This document shows positions 44,724-52,860 of a DNA stretch of 64,000 nt, one piece after another (the first letter of the stretch is position 1; every line of letters begins with the position of its first letter). This DNA is from Saccharothrix australiensis (GTDB taxonomy: Bacteria; Actinomycetota; Actinomycetes; Mycobacteriales; Pseudonocardiaceae): assembly GCF_003634935.1 (NCBI RefSeq), contig NZ_RBXO01000001.1, positions 6,287,501 through 6,351,500 of the forward strand, given 5' to 3'. A program made the translations under genes and the position numbers. The notes below the pieces were generated by a model. It made no database searches and was not told where the DNA came from. It saw only the letters and a list, made by a program, of their open reading frames with translations.

Positions 44724-45092
44724 ATGACCAAGCCCGTGGTCGAACCGCACGACGGTCCGGCGCCCGCGGACCTGCTGGTCGAGGACATCACCGTCGGCGA
44801 CGGCCCCGTGGCCGAGTCCGGTCGGCAGGTGCACGTGCACTACGTCGGCGTCTCCCACTCGACCGGCGAGCAGTTCGACGCCTCCTGGGACCGCGGCGAG
44901 GCGTTCAGCTTCCCGCTCGGCGGCGGCCGGGTCATCGCGGGCTGGGACCGCGGCGTCCAGGGCATGAAGGTCGGCGGGCGGCGCAAGCTGGTCATCCCGC
45001 CGCACCTCGGCTACGGCGACCGCGGCGCGGGCGGCGTGATCAAGCCCGGCGAGACGCTGGTCTTCGTGGTGGACCTGCTGGGCGTGAACTAG
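44724..45092 (+). CDS. FKBP-type peptidyl-prolyl cis-trans isomerase
   Basis: 122-residue single-domain FKBP, cytoplasmic (no signal). VHVHYVGVSHSTGEQFDASW, VIAGWDRGVQGMKVGG, RRKLVIPPHLGYGDR and ETLVFVVDLLGV cover the whole fold including the Asp, Trp and Tyr of the active site. ATG at 44724 follows AGGAGCGAAG. Accelerates proline isomerisation during folding. Confidence 0.95.
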   Translation: MTKPVVEPHDGPAPADLLVEDITVGDGPVAESGRQVHVHYVGVSHSTGEQFDASWDRGEAFSFPLGGGRVIAGWDRGVQGMKVGGRRKLVIPPHLGYGDRGAGGVIKPGETLVFVVDLLGVN

Positions 45093-45198
45093 CCCGGCGC
45101 GCCCGGTTCCGCCCCTCGGCCCGGAGCATCCGGGCGGGTGCCGGAACCGGGCCGTCCACCGCCGCGTCATCCTGGAGCGAAGTACCGAGCGCGATCGA

Positions 45199-45209
45199 GG
45201 GGGGGGGGG
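45199..45209 (+). repeat. G11 homopolymer at the ribosome binding site
   Basis: Eleven consecutive G followed by AGCGCC and the GTG of the YbaB-like gene at 45216. It supplies the Shine-Dalgarno sequence and is long enough to slip during replication. Confidence 0.9.
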
Positions 45210-45215
45210 AGCGCC

Positions 45216-45740
45216 GTGCCCGAGGACATCGGTGGGTCCGAGCGGATGCTCGAGCAGTGGCAGGCGAACATCGAGCAGAAGGCCGCCCGCTACCAGCAGA
45301 TGGCCGAGCGCGTGCAGGACCTGTCCATCACGGAGGCGTCGAAGGACGGCCTGATCCGGCTCACCATCGGCTCGAACGGCATCCTGCGCGACCTGGAGAT
45401 CGCCGAGGGCGCGGCGGGCAAGCGCATGGCCGAGGTGTCGGCCGAGGTGATGCGGACCCTGCAACGCGCGCAGTCCCGCATCCCGGAGCTGCTGCGGCAG
45501 GCGATGGCCGAGACCATCGGCACGCAGGACGAGACGGCGAACGTGCTGTTCGACGAGGCCAGGAAGAACTTCCCCGCGCCGCCGCAGGAGGACGCGCCGC
45601 CCCCGGTGCACCGGGAGATGCGCTTCGGCATCGACGACGAGTACCAGCCGCCGCCTCCCCCGCCGCCGACCACCCGCCGCCCGCCCGCGCGCAGGCCGGA
45701 GGAGGACGACGACTTCGGCGGGCAGTCCTTCCTGTCCTGA
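45216..45740 (+). CDS. YbaB/EbfC family nucleoid-associated protein
   Basis: 174 residues. The N-terminal helix MLEQWQANIEQKAARYQQMA and the sheet ITEASKDGLIRLTIGSNG with ILRDLEIAEGA belong to the YbaB fold, which binds DNA. A long acidic and Pro-rich C-terminal tail (PPPPPPPTTRRPPARRP) is added. GTG at 45216 is used; SD is within a G11 tract. YbaB-like proteins with such tails often accompany WXG100 or polymorphic-toxin loci; the next gene fits that setting. Confidence 0.82.
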   Translation: MPEDIGGSERMLEQWQANIEQKAARYQQMAERVQDLSITEASKDGLIRLTIGSNGILRDLEIAEGAAGKRMAEVSAEVMRTLQRAQSRIPELLRQAMAETIGTQDETANVLFDEARKNFPAPPQEDAPPPVHREMRFGIDDEYQPPPPPPPTTRRPPARRPEEDDDFGGQSFLS

Positions 45741-45905
45741 GGCGCACCGCCCCGGAGCGCCGCCGGCGACCCGGGGCCCGTGCCCGACCGCCCCGTCCCC
45801 GCTCGTCCGCGCACCGCGGGCTCGCTCGACCCGACCACGGCCGGGTCGTGTGGCCGTTAAGATCAGCGGCACCGTGTCGGGGGGAGCCGAAGGGGTGTTC
45901 GACGC

Positions 45906-46739
45906 ATGAGCCAGCCGGCCACACCGCTGTCCGAGCAGGAGCAGCAGCAGCTGGTCCGGCAGATCGGGCGCGCCATGCTCCCCGTGCTCCCGCAGGGCTG
46001 GCAGCGCGTCCGGGCCGAGTACCGGGCGGCCGGGCGGCACATCGAGGTCGACCTCGCGTTCGCCGGCCCGGACGGGCAGTGGCGGCCGGTCCGCCCGCCG
46101 ATGGACGTCGTCGGGCTGTTCGGCCGGTTGCGCACCGGCATGTACGCGGCGGACCGCGGCACCTGGCTCAGCGCCGTCTACGAGATCGAGGCGCCCAGCC
46201 AGTTCACCGTCGACTTCAACGCCGAGGACGAGCCGCGCTGGCGCAACGCTCCGCCCGTGATCGGCTTCCAGGACGAGCTGCGCGCGTTCCCCCGCGCCGA
46301 CGACCGCATCCCGGACTGGCTGCGCCACCGGCTCGGCCTGCCACCGCGCGCGGAACCCGTGCCGCCCGGCGAGCTGCGCACCGCCCACGTCTACGACGGG
46401 CGCGACGAGGAAGGCCGCCCCGTGGTGCGCCGCCAGGCCGTGGACCCGCGGCTGCGGGAGGCGCTGCTGACCTACCTGGAGGCCGCGCCGGTCGTGCTGG
46501 CCGCGCGGGACCTGGACGTGGACGAGTTCGCGCCCGGCGACCGGGACGTGCCGCTGAACTTCCGCACCGACGGCACCTGGGTCTGGGCCGGCGCGGTGCC
46601 GCACTACCTGCGCAAGCACGGCCTGCCACCGGAGCCCGCCCTGGTGCGCCACATCCTGGACCGCGACTTCCGGGTGTCCGAGGTCGACGACGCCGTCCGG
46701 GACCGCGCGGTCGCCCTGATCACCGGGTCCGGCGACTGA
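45906..46739 (+). CDS. YezG-like (DUF600) immunity-type protein
   Basis: 277 residues. QIGRAMLPVLPQGWQRVRAE, HIEVDLAFAGPDGQ and SAVYEIEAPSQFTVDFN resemble the YezG/DUF600 immunity fold. A C-terminal module with DGTWVWAGAVPHYLRKHGLP resembles domains found next to TNT-type toxins. ATG at 45906 has GAAGGGG upstream and a TAAGAT -10. No partner toxin is seen nearby. Assigned by sequence pattern only. Confidence 0.6.
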   Translation: MSQPATPLSEQEQQQLVRQIGRAMLPVLPQGWQRVRAEYRAAGRHIEVDLAFAGPDGQWRPVRPPMDVVGLFGRLRTGMYAADRGTWLSAVYEIEAPSQFTVDFNAEDEPRWRNAPPVIGFQDELRAFPRADDRIPDWLRHRLGLPPRAEPVPPGELRTAHVYDGRDEEGRPVVRRQAVDPRLREALLTYLEAAPVVLAARDLDVDEFAPGDRDVPLNFRTDGTWVWAGAVPHYLRKHGLPPEPALVRHILDRDFRVSEVDDAVRDRAVALITGSGD

Positions 46740-46871
46740 CCACCCGCCACCGGTCCACCGCCCGCACGCCCCGCGACCGGTGTCCGGCGCCCGGATGAGC
46801 CGGCACCGCCGCCCCCTCACGGAGAGTCCCGGCCCACACCCGAACGGCGCACGGACTGCGACATCCGGGCT

Positions 46872-46907
46872 ATCCGAGCGCACAGAAGCGCACGCTCGGG
46901 ATAACCT
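46872..46907 (+). promoter_or_regulatory. Promoter and imperfect palindrome of the RES/Xre-type operon
   Basis: ATCCGAGCG (46872-46880) and CGCTCGGGAT (46893-46902) are an inverted repeat with one extra base. The right arm runs into -10 ATAACCT, and the ATG at 46914 begins seven bases further on, so translation is probably leaderless. An autorepressing antitoxin would bind here. Confidence 0.5.
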
Positions 46908-46913
46908 GTGCGC

Positions 46914-47498
46914 ATGACTCCCGCGCTGGAGGCGGTGTTGGCCGAGGCAGGTCTACAGGTGACCCCTGGCGAGTTCCTGTCCCTCGTCGCGGACGCGGCC
47001 AAGCGGCTCGCCCCACCGCACCCCGACCCCGCCGGCTACTTCACCCCGGACCAGCGCGCCGCCCTGACCGACGTCGGCCTCGACCTGCGCCCCCACCGCG
47101 CCGCGGACGACCGGCCCCGCGCGCGGACCGTCGTCGCCCACGCGGTGCTCCGCGACTCGGCGATGACCGTCGCCGAAGCCGCCCGCCGGCTGGGCGTGGA
47201 CACCAGCCGCATCCGGCACCGGCTCGGCGTGGGCAGGCTCGTCGGCTGGAAGGACCGGGGCTCCTGGCGCCTGCCCGCGTGGCAGTTCGCGGGCAGCGGC
47301 GTCCTGCCGGGCCTGGAAGCGGTGCTGGCGGCGGTGCCTGCCGACCAGCCCGCGCTGGTCGTGGCCGGTTTCATGACCACCGAGCAGGAGGACCTGCCGG
47401 TGGAGGGCGACCGCGTGTCGCCGCGCGACTGGCTGCTGGCGGGCGGCGACCCGCGCCGCGTGGCCGACCTGGCCGCCCGCCTGGGCACCCCGGCCTGA
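46914..47498 (+). CDS. Antitoxin-like HTH protein of a RES toxin pair
   Basis: 194 residues. A middle HTH, MTVAEAARRLGVDTSRIRHR, is followed by a C-terminal region (PRDWLLAGGDPRRVADLAARLG) like the toxin-binding part of Xre/MbcA-type antitoxins. ATG at 46914 (GTG at 46908 possible). The toxin gene follows 21 bp downstream. Confidence 0.78.
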   Translation: MTPALEAVLAEAGLQVTPGEFLSLVADAAKRLAPPHPDPAGYFTPDQRAALTDVGLDLRPHRAADDRPRARTVVAHAVLRDSAMTVAEAARRLGVDTSRIRHRLGVGRLVGWKDRGSWRLPAWQFAGSGVLPGLEAVLAAVPADQPALVVAGFMTTEQEDLPVEGDRVSPRDWLLAGGDPRRVADLAARLGTPA

Positions 47499-47519
47499 CA
47501 CCCACCCGACAGGACTCGA

Positions 47520-48176
47520 ATGTCACGGCTACCCCAGCCGCCCGCCCCTGCCGTGCTGCAGGCGAACCTGCGCCGCGCCGAGGACGTCGTGGCCGTGCAC
47601 CGGGCGACCCGCCTGGTCCGCATCTTCACGGCCAAGGGCCTGCACCCGCAACGCTGGAACAGCTTCCGCCACACCGGCCCGCTGCCCCACGCGCGCTTCG
47701 ACACCCAACCACCGTCACCGGACGGCGCGCCGACCCACGCCCAGGACCAGGGCGTGCTGTACTTCGGCCTGTCCGTGCGGACGAGCGTCGCCGAGGTCTT
47801 CCAGGCGACCTCGGTGGTGGACCGCCGCACGCGGAGCCCCTTCCTGGTCGTGCTGCGCCCCAGGCGAACCCTGCGCCTGCTCGACCTGACCGGCCTGTGG
47901 CCGACCAGGGTGGGCGCGTCCCAGGAGATCAGCACCGGCCCCAAGCACCTGACCCAACAGTGGGCGAGGGCCATCAGGGCGGCATACCCGGAACTCGACG
48001 GCCTCTGGTACCGCTCGTCGATGGACGCGGCAGCCCCGGCCGTCTGCCTGTGGAACCCACCCGCCGGCTCGGGCCTACCCCCCGCGCCGGACGTCCTGCT
48101 CCCCTTGGAACACCCGGGACTCGACCTACCTCTGTCCAGGATCTGCGAGGAACTCAACTACACCCTGCTGGGCTGA
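47520..48176 (+). CDS. RES domain toxin (NAD+-phosphorylase-like)
   Basis: 218 residues. RIFTAKGLHPQRWNSFRHTG, GVLYFGLSVRTSVAEVFQ (Arg and Glu) and LDGLWYRSSMD (Ser region) match the Arg-Glu-Ser core of RES toxins, which deplete NAD+. The neighbouring antitoxin supports it. Followed by the large palindromic element at 48231. Confidence 0.85.
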   Translation: MSRLPQPPAPAVLQANLRRAEDVVAVHRATRLVRIFTAKGLHPQRWNSFRHTGPLPHARFDTQPPSPDGAPTHAQDQGVLYFGLSVRTSVAEVFQATSVVDRRTRSPFLVVLRPRRTLRLLDLTGLWPTRVGASQEISTGPKHLTQQWARAIRAAYPELDGLWYRSSMDAAAPAVCLWNPPAGSGLPPAPDVLLPLEHPGLDLPLSRICEELNYTLLG

Positions 48177-48230
48177 CCGAGAACCATTCACACCACCACC
48201 CGCCCCAACAGGCACACCTCGGGCGGCTGC

Positions 48231-48354
48231 GTGTCATCCCCGTACGGCCTGCCCGCAGGGCGACCACAGTCGCCGGAGGGGCGCAAGCACGCTTCACCGC
48301 TTGCGCCCCTCTGGCGACTGTGGTGGTCTTTGACAGGCCGTACGGGGATGACAC
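48231..48354. repeat. Hairpin A of the palindromic element
   Basis: Outer arms 48231-48251 and 48334-48354 pair over 21 bp. An asymmetric internal loop follows (GCCCGCAGGGC side against TTTGA side). The inner arms 48263-48288 and 48299-48324 pair over 26 bp with one wobble and a 10-nt loop. Confidence 0.85.
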
Positions 48355-48361
48355 ACAGCCA

Positions 48362-48545
48362 AGCTTTTCAAGCTTCGAAGAAGCTTGAAAAGCTCGCAAA
48401 GCTTCGAAGAAGCTTTGCCCTCATCCTTGGTGGCCTGCCCAGCGGCGAGCGCCCTTCTTTAAGCTTTGACCCGCTCAAACCGAAGAACTTCCGCGCGGAA
48501 GGCGCCCGCACAAGCTTTAAAGAAGCGCTCGCCGCTGGGCAGGCC
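48362..48545. repeat. Central hairpins B1-B3
   Basis: B1 arms 48362-48376/48380-48394; B2 arms 48396-48405/48409-48418; B3 outer arms 48432-48451/48526-48545 with further AAGCTT-containing pairing inside and a TTCCGCGCGGAA palindrome near its centre. Confidence 0.8.
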
Positions 48546-48577
48546 GCCGGGGAGGAAAAACAAAAGCCAAGGGCGTC

Positions 48578-48701
48578 GTGTTCTCCCCGCATGGCCTGTC
48601 AAAGACCACCACAGTCGGTCAGGGGGCGCAAGCGGTGAAGCGTGCTTGCGCCCCCTGACCGACTGTGGTTGCCCTGCGGGCAGGCCATACGGGGAGAACA
48701 C
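48578..48701. repeat. Hairpin C, inverted copy of A
   Basis: Outer arms 48578-48598 and 48681-48701 (21 bp, one wobble); inner arms 48608-48633 and 48644-48669 (26 bp perfect, 10-nt loop). Its reverse complement differs from A at only a few positions, many of them paired compensatory changes. Confidence 0.85.
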
Positions 48702-48810
48702 GAGACCAGAGGTCTGTGCTGCGCGGTGCAGTGGGCTTAGGTCTGCGCGGCACGAGCAGGGGCATTGGTCGGTGCGGCACGAGCAGGGTTGGCGTGCTGC
48801 CGCGATCGGG

Positions 48811-49374
48811 TCACCTGCGAGCGGCTGTCGCGCGTTTTCGCGGTGCCGGCAGGAAGCGGCCGTAGCGGACCTCCGGGAGTTCCTGCCCGCCCAGCTCGTA
48901 CCGGTGCACGAGGCCGTCGTGGCGCCAGCCGTGGGCCTCGTAGAAGTCGCGGCTCCTGGTGTTGTCCTGGAACACCCAGAGCACGGCGTAGCGGAAGCCC
49001 TGGTCCAGGAGGTGCCGCACGCCGGCCTCGTGGACCTCGTGCCCGGCCCCGGTCCCCTGGTAGCGCGGGTCGGCGTAGATCGCGACCAGTTCGCCGGTGT
49101 GCAGGTCGGGGTGCGCGTCCTTCGTCTCGCGCACCGCGTCGACCGCGCTGTAGGCCCCGATCCGCCCGCTCTCCTCGTCCACCGCCACGAACACGCGACT
49201 CGGGTCGGGCAGCCGCAGCACGCGTGCCCACGCGGGCAGTCGGCTCTCCGGCAGCATCCGGTCGAGCACCGGGTCGTCGACGATCCCCCGGTACGAGTGC
49301 TGCCACGCGTCGACGTTGATCCTGGCGATCTCGGGCGCGTCGTCGGGACGGCCGGGCCGCACGGTCCACTGCAT
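48811..49374 (-). CDS. GNAT family N-acetyltransferase
   Basis: 187 residues, acetyl-CoA-dependent. VRPGRPDDAPEIARINVDAW at the start, VAIYADPRYQGTGAGHEVHE with the CoA-binding loop (Q/RxxGxG/A) and LWVFQDNTRSRDFYEAHGW are canonical. ATG 49374 is preferred to a TTG at 49392. Substrate unknown. Confidence 0.9.
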   Translation of the reverse strand: MQWTVRPGRPDDAPEIARINVDAWQHSYRGIVDDPVLDRMLPESRLPAWARVLRLPDPSRVFVAVDEESGRIGAYSAVDAVRETKDAHPDLHTGELVAIYADPRYQGTGAGHEVHEAGVRHLLDQGFRYAVLWVFQDNTRSRDFYEAHGWRHDGLVHRYELGGQELPEVRYGRFLPAPRKRATAARR

Positions 49375-49407
49375 CCGGTGAGCGTGCCGCAACCGCCGTG
49401 CGGCCCG

Positions 49408-50058
49408 CTAGGTTTCCACCAACTCGGCCCGCGGAGCGCCCGCGCACAGGTAGCCCGCGTAGCTCGCGCCCTTGGCCGAGAAGCGGGCGGCGCGGAAGCG
49501 GGACGGGTCCAGCTCGTGGAACCGCGTGCGCACCACGTCGTCGAACAGGCGTCGGGAGATCACCAGCACGAGGTCGCCGTCGCCGTGCGCCAGCTCCTTG
49601 CGCACGACCCTGGAGTCGAGCAGCCGGCACGTCACGATCGGCGCGTCGCCGACGAGGCCGAACCGGCCCGTGGTGAGGGTGCCGCAGTGCATGGCGAGCC
49701 GGATGCGCAGCGGTGTGCCGTTGCGGCGTTGCTCGCGCAGCGCGCGGCCGACCTCCTCGGTGAAGTGAGCGATCACCGACGCCGTGTCGACGTCGGGTGG
49801 CAGCACGGCCAGTTCCCCGTCGCCGCGCAGCTGGCGGTACCACCGGGCGCGGTCCAGCCCGGCGTTGCGGGCGGCCACGTCCAGCACCTCGCCCAGCCTC
49901 GACTGCGCCAGGGACTGGTCCAGCGCGTCGAGCTTGCTGTAGCCCTCGACGTCCACGGCGACCACGAGCCGGTAGACCAGCCCGTCGAATGGTGTCTCGG
50001 TATCCGGCTTCACCACCACAGGATCTGCCCGGCGTCCCGGCGGAACCAGCGGTATCAC
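49408..50058 (-). CDS. Class III nucleotide cyclase homology-domain protein
   Basis: 216 residues. VVAVDVEGYSKLDALDQ carries the first metal Asp region, RGDGELAVLP the second (GDG), and RIRLAMHCGTLTTGRFGLVG the next strand of the cyclase fold. Both metal Asp positions appear kept; base and ribose-binding residues cannot be judged. GTG at 50058 overlaps the crp stop as GTGA. It may produce or bind a cyclic nucleotide sensed by the partner regulator. Confidence 0.7.
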   Translation of the reverse strand: MIPLVPPGRRADPVVVKPDTETPFDGLVYRLVVAVDVEGYSKLDALDQSLAQSRLGEVLDVAARNAGLDRARWYRQLRGDGELAVLPPDVDTASVIAHFTEEVGRALREQRRNGTPLRIRLAMHCGTLTTGRFGLVGDAPIVTCRLLDSRVVRKELAHGDGDLVLVISRRLFDDVVRTRFHELDPSRFRAARFSAKGASYAGYLCAGAPRAELVET

Positions 50059-50768
50059 CGGGTTTCCGACCAGTCGTACGCGATGCTGTTCAACACCGGG
50101 CGATCCACGATCGTGATCGTCCGATACCCCATTCGTATGACGCCCCGGTCACGCAGCGACCGGAGTTCCTTGCGGGCGGTGTCCTCCTCGGCGCCCACGA
50201 GCGCGCCGAGCTCGCGTTGCGTCAGGCCGAGGTCGAGCGTGACGCCCCCCGGCACCGCGCGGCCGTAGCCGTCGGCGAGTTCGTCCAGGACCCGTGCCAA
50301 ACGGACGAACGCGGGGTAACCGTTGAAGTCGGTGCGGCGCTTGTCGGCCCACCGCAGCGTCTGCATGATCACCCTGGTCAGGGCGGGCCCCGCGTCGGCG
50401 AACCGGTTCAGGTACTCGCGGAACACCACCGCCGGGATCACCCGGACGTGGGCGTCGCCGCACACCGTGACCGTCGCCGAGCGCGGCTCGCCGCTCAGCG
50501 CCGCCATCTCGCCGACGACGTCGCCGCCGACCTTGATGCCGAGCAGGGCGACCCGGCCGTTCTCCAGGGTCACGGTCGCCTTGACCACGGCGCGCACCAG
50601 CAGCACGACGTGGTCGGACCGCTCGGCCTCGCGGAGCATGACGTCGCCGCGCCGGTACGCCCTGGGCACGCCGAGGCCGAGCAGCGCGGCCTGGCTCGCG
50701 GGCGACAGCAGGTCCAGGAACGTCCCCGCGGGCCAGGCGTCGGCCCTGGGTGGTGGGATCGCGGTCAT
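50055..50768 (-). CDS. Crp/Fnr family transcriptional regulator
   Basis: 237 residues. The cNMP-binding domain (VMLREAERSDHVVLLVRAVV to VGEMAALSGEPRSATV) carries GEM-x-ALSGEPRSAT in the position of the phosphate-binding cassette. A dimer helix follows, then the winged HTH LTQRELGALVGAEEDTARKE. ATG at 50768 has GGGAGG upstream. Followed by the coupled cyclase-homology gene. Confidence 0.9.
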   Translation of the reverse strand: MTAIPPPRADAWPAGTFLDLLSPASQAALLGLGVPRAYRRGDVMLREAERSDHVVLLVRAVVKATVTLENGRVALLGIKVGGDVVGEMAALSGEPRSATVTVCGDAHVRVIPAVVFREYLNRFADAGPALTRVIMQTLRWADKRRTDFNGYPAFVRLARVLDELADGYGRAVPGGVTLDLGLTQRELGALVGAEEDTARKELRSLRDRGVIRMGYRTITIVDRPVLNSIAYDWSETR

Positions 50769-50845
50769 GCCAGACCTCCCTCGCAGGTCACCAGTGTCCC
50801 GCGAAACGAGGGGGGCCAATCAGTGATTCGACCGCATTCCGGGTG

Positions 50846-52750
50846 TCACGCCAGGTGGCGGTCCCACCACTCCAGCACGGCGTCGAACCGCTGCTTGCGG
50901 TGCCGGGGCTTGCCGGACCGGGTCAGCTCGTGCCCCTCGCCGGGGAACAGCAGCAGCTCCGCCTCGACCCCGTTGCGCCGCAGCGCGACGAACATCCGCT
51001 GCGCCTGCTCCAGCGGGCACCGCCAGTCGTGCTCGGAGTGCGCGACCATGAACGGCATGGAGACCTTCTCGGCGTAGGTCAGCGGCGACATGGCCTTGTG
51101 CGCCTCCGGGTCGGGCCCGCAGTACGCCTCGGTGAAGAACCAGCCGATGTCCGACGACCCGGAGAACGAGTCCCACGCGTTGACCGCGCGCTCGCTCCAC
51201 GCCGCCCGGAACCGCTCGCCGTGGTGCGCGGCCAGCCACGACGTCATGAACCCGCCGTAGGAGCCGCCCATCACGCCGACGCGGTCGGCGTCGAGGTCGG
51301 GCCGCTCCAGCGCCACGTCGAGCACGGACAGCACGTCGTCCACGTCGACGGTGCCGAACCCGCCGATCACGGCCTGCCCGTGCGCCTGCCCGTAGCCGGC
51401 GGAGCCGCGCGGGTTGGGCAGCACCACGGCGTACCCGGCGCCCGCGTACACCTGGGCCTCGTCGAAGAAGCCCCACCCGTGGTACATGAACGGCCCGCCG
51501 TGGACCACCAGCAGGACCGGGTGCGGGCCCTCGCCCTCGGGCAGCACGAGCCAGCCGTGCACGGGGTAGCCGTCCGACGCCGAGCCGGTCAGCTCGACCA
51601 GGGGCCGCGCCGGCACGGCGGACCCGAACGACGTCAGCACGCCGCCGCCGACGCGCACGACCTCGCCGGGGTTGTCGGCGCGCGAGACGACCGCGACGAC
51701 GGTGTCGCCGTCCGCCGCGAACGCCCGCACCTCGGCCTGCTCGCCGGCCAGCACCTCCAGCGCCGACAGCGGCAGCTCGACCCCGTCCAGGGGCACGCGG
51801 CGCAGCTCGACCGCGCCCCGGTGGCGCACCGCGACGAGCACGTCGTCACCGACGACGACCGGCGGGCCCGCGGCCTTCTCGCAGTCGACGCCCTCCACGT
51901 CGGTGAGGCGGACGAGCGTGCCGCCGGAGTGCCGCCACAGGCTCATGTTGCGCGCGATGCTGTGCACGCCGTCGGACTCGGTGCCGTAGAACACGACGCC
52001 GCCGTCGGGCAGCGCCACCGGGTACGCCGCCAGCCCCCGCGTGCGCACCAGCAGCTCGGGCTCGCCGCCGGCGGCGGGCACCGAGTAGATGTCCTGGTGC
52101 AGCGTCTCGACCACGCCGAGGTCGCGGTCGGCGACGAACACCAGCGCGGTGCCGTCGGCCGTCCACTCCGGCTCGACCACGTCGCACGCGCCGTCGGTGA
52201 GCTGGACCGGGCCGGCGTCGCCGTCGAGGTCGACGGTGAACAGCCGGGCGTGCCGGTCGGCGGTGAAGCCGAGGTCGTCGAGCCGGTAGTCCAGCCGCTG
52301 GATGTGCCGGGGCGCCTCGGCGTCGGGCGTCGGCGGGTCCTCGCCCTCGGCCGCGGCGGTGCCGTAGCGGCCGGGCTCGGGCACGCGGGCGGTGAACGCG
52401 ACGCGCCGGGAGTCCGGCGACCACACCGGCGTGCCGACGCCCAGCGGGAGGTCGGTGAGGCGGCGCGCGTCGCCGCCCGCCGTCGGCATGACGTGCAGCT
52501 GGGGCGCCTCGCCAGGCGCGCCGGCGCGGAGGAACGCGACCCACCGGCCGTCCGGCGAGATCCGGGGCGCGAGGTCGCGCTCGGCCCACGTCCAGCGCCG
52601 CGCGCCACCGCCGTCGAGGGGCACGGCGTACAGGCCGCCCCGGTAGGCGTTCGCGGCGACGTCCGGCGTGGCGGCGTTCACCAGGACCAGCTCACCACGC
52701 ACCGACACGGAACCGGGCAGGATCAGCGACTGCAAGTCATCGGGGCGCAC
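50846..52750 (-). CDS. S9 family prolyl oligopeptidase-type peptidase
   Basis: 634 residues, cytoplasmic. An N-terminal beta-propeller with repeated DPSPDG/WSPDSRR-like turns (DLAPRISPDGRWVAFLR, VWSPDSRRVAFTARV) precedes an alpha/beta-hydrolase domain: VVHGGPFMYHGWGFF (oxyanion region), MGGSYGGFMTSW (Ser), SEHDWRCPLEQ (Asp) and PGEGHELTRSG (His). GTG at 52750 is my choice; a TTG at 52783 adds 11 residues. Single gene between crp and terC-like genes. Confidence 0.9.
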   Translation of the reverse strand: MRPDDLQSLILPGSVSVRGELVLVNAATPDVAANAYRGGLYAVPLDGGGARRWTWAERDLAPRISPDGRWVAFLRAGAPGEAPQLHVMPTAGGDARRLTDLPLGVGTPVWSPDSRRVAFTARVPEPGRYGTAAAEGEDPPTPDAEAPRHIQRLDYRLDDLGFTADRHARLFTVDLDGDAGPVQLTDGACDVVEPEWTADGTALVFVADRDLGVVETLHQDIYSVPAAGGEPELLVRTRGLAAYPVALPDGGVVFYGTESDGVHSIARNMSLWRHSGGTLVRLTDVEGVDCEKAAGPPVVVGDDVLVAVRHRGAVELRRVPLDGVELPLSALEVLAGEQAEVRAFAADGDTVVAVVSRADNPGEVVRVGGGVLTSFGSAVPARPLVELTGSASDGYPVHGWLVLPEGEGPHPVLLVVHGGPFMYHGWGFFDEAQVYAGAGYAVVLPNPRGSAGYGQAHGQAVIGGFGTVDVDDVLSVLDVALERPDLDADRVGVMGGSYGGFMTSWLAAHHGERFRAAWSERAVNAWDSFSGSSDIGWFFTEAYCGPDPEAHKAMSPLTYAEKVSMPFMVAHSEHDWRCPLEQAQRMFVALRRNGVEAELLLFPGEGHELTRSGKPRHRKQRFDAVLEWWDRHLA

Positions 52751-52860
52751 GAGGGAGCACGGTACCCCAGAAGTCTTTAGCAAGGCTCACGAGATTTTTC
52801 ACGCTCACAGTTGCGTCGCCCCGGTGTCGCAGCGCGCCACGCCACCGGGGCGAACCCGTG

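Larger units (their letters stand above)
48231..48701. repeat. 471-bp nested palindromic element
   Basis: Five hairpins in series. A and C are related double-stem hairpins of 124 nt in opposite orientation (C is close to the reverse complement of A). Between them are B1 (48362-48394, 15-bp perfect, GAA loop), B2 (48396-48418, 10-bp perfect, GAA loop) and B3 (48432-48545, 20-bp perfect outer stem continued by imperfect pairing). The centre carries at least six AAGCTT sites in about 155 bp and is less GC-rich than its surroundings. It lies between the convergent RES and GNAT genes. Confidence 0.85.

Noticed and set aside
42555-46883. Apparent 1,442-codon minus-strand open frame
   Set aside because: Only 42555-44480 is the beta-propeller gene. 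The rest is antisense to the FKBP, YbaB-like and YezG-like genes and stays open because of GC-rich codon bias.
48231-48701. Palindromic region as an insertion sequence
   Set aside because: No transposase frame in any reading; small open frames here are due to the palindromes. Kept as a structural element only.
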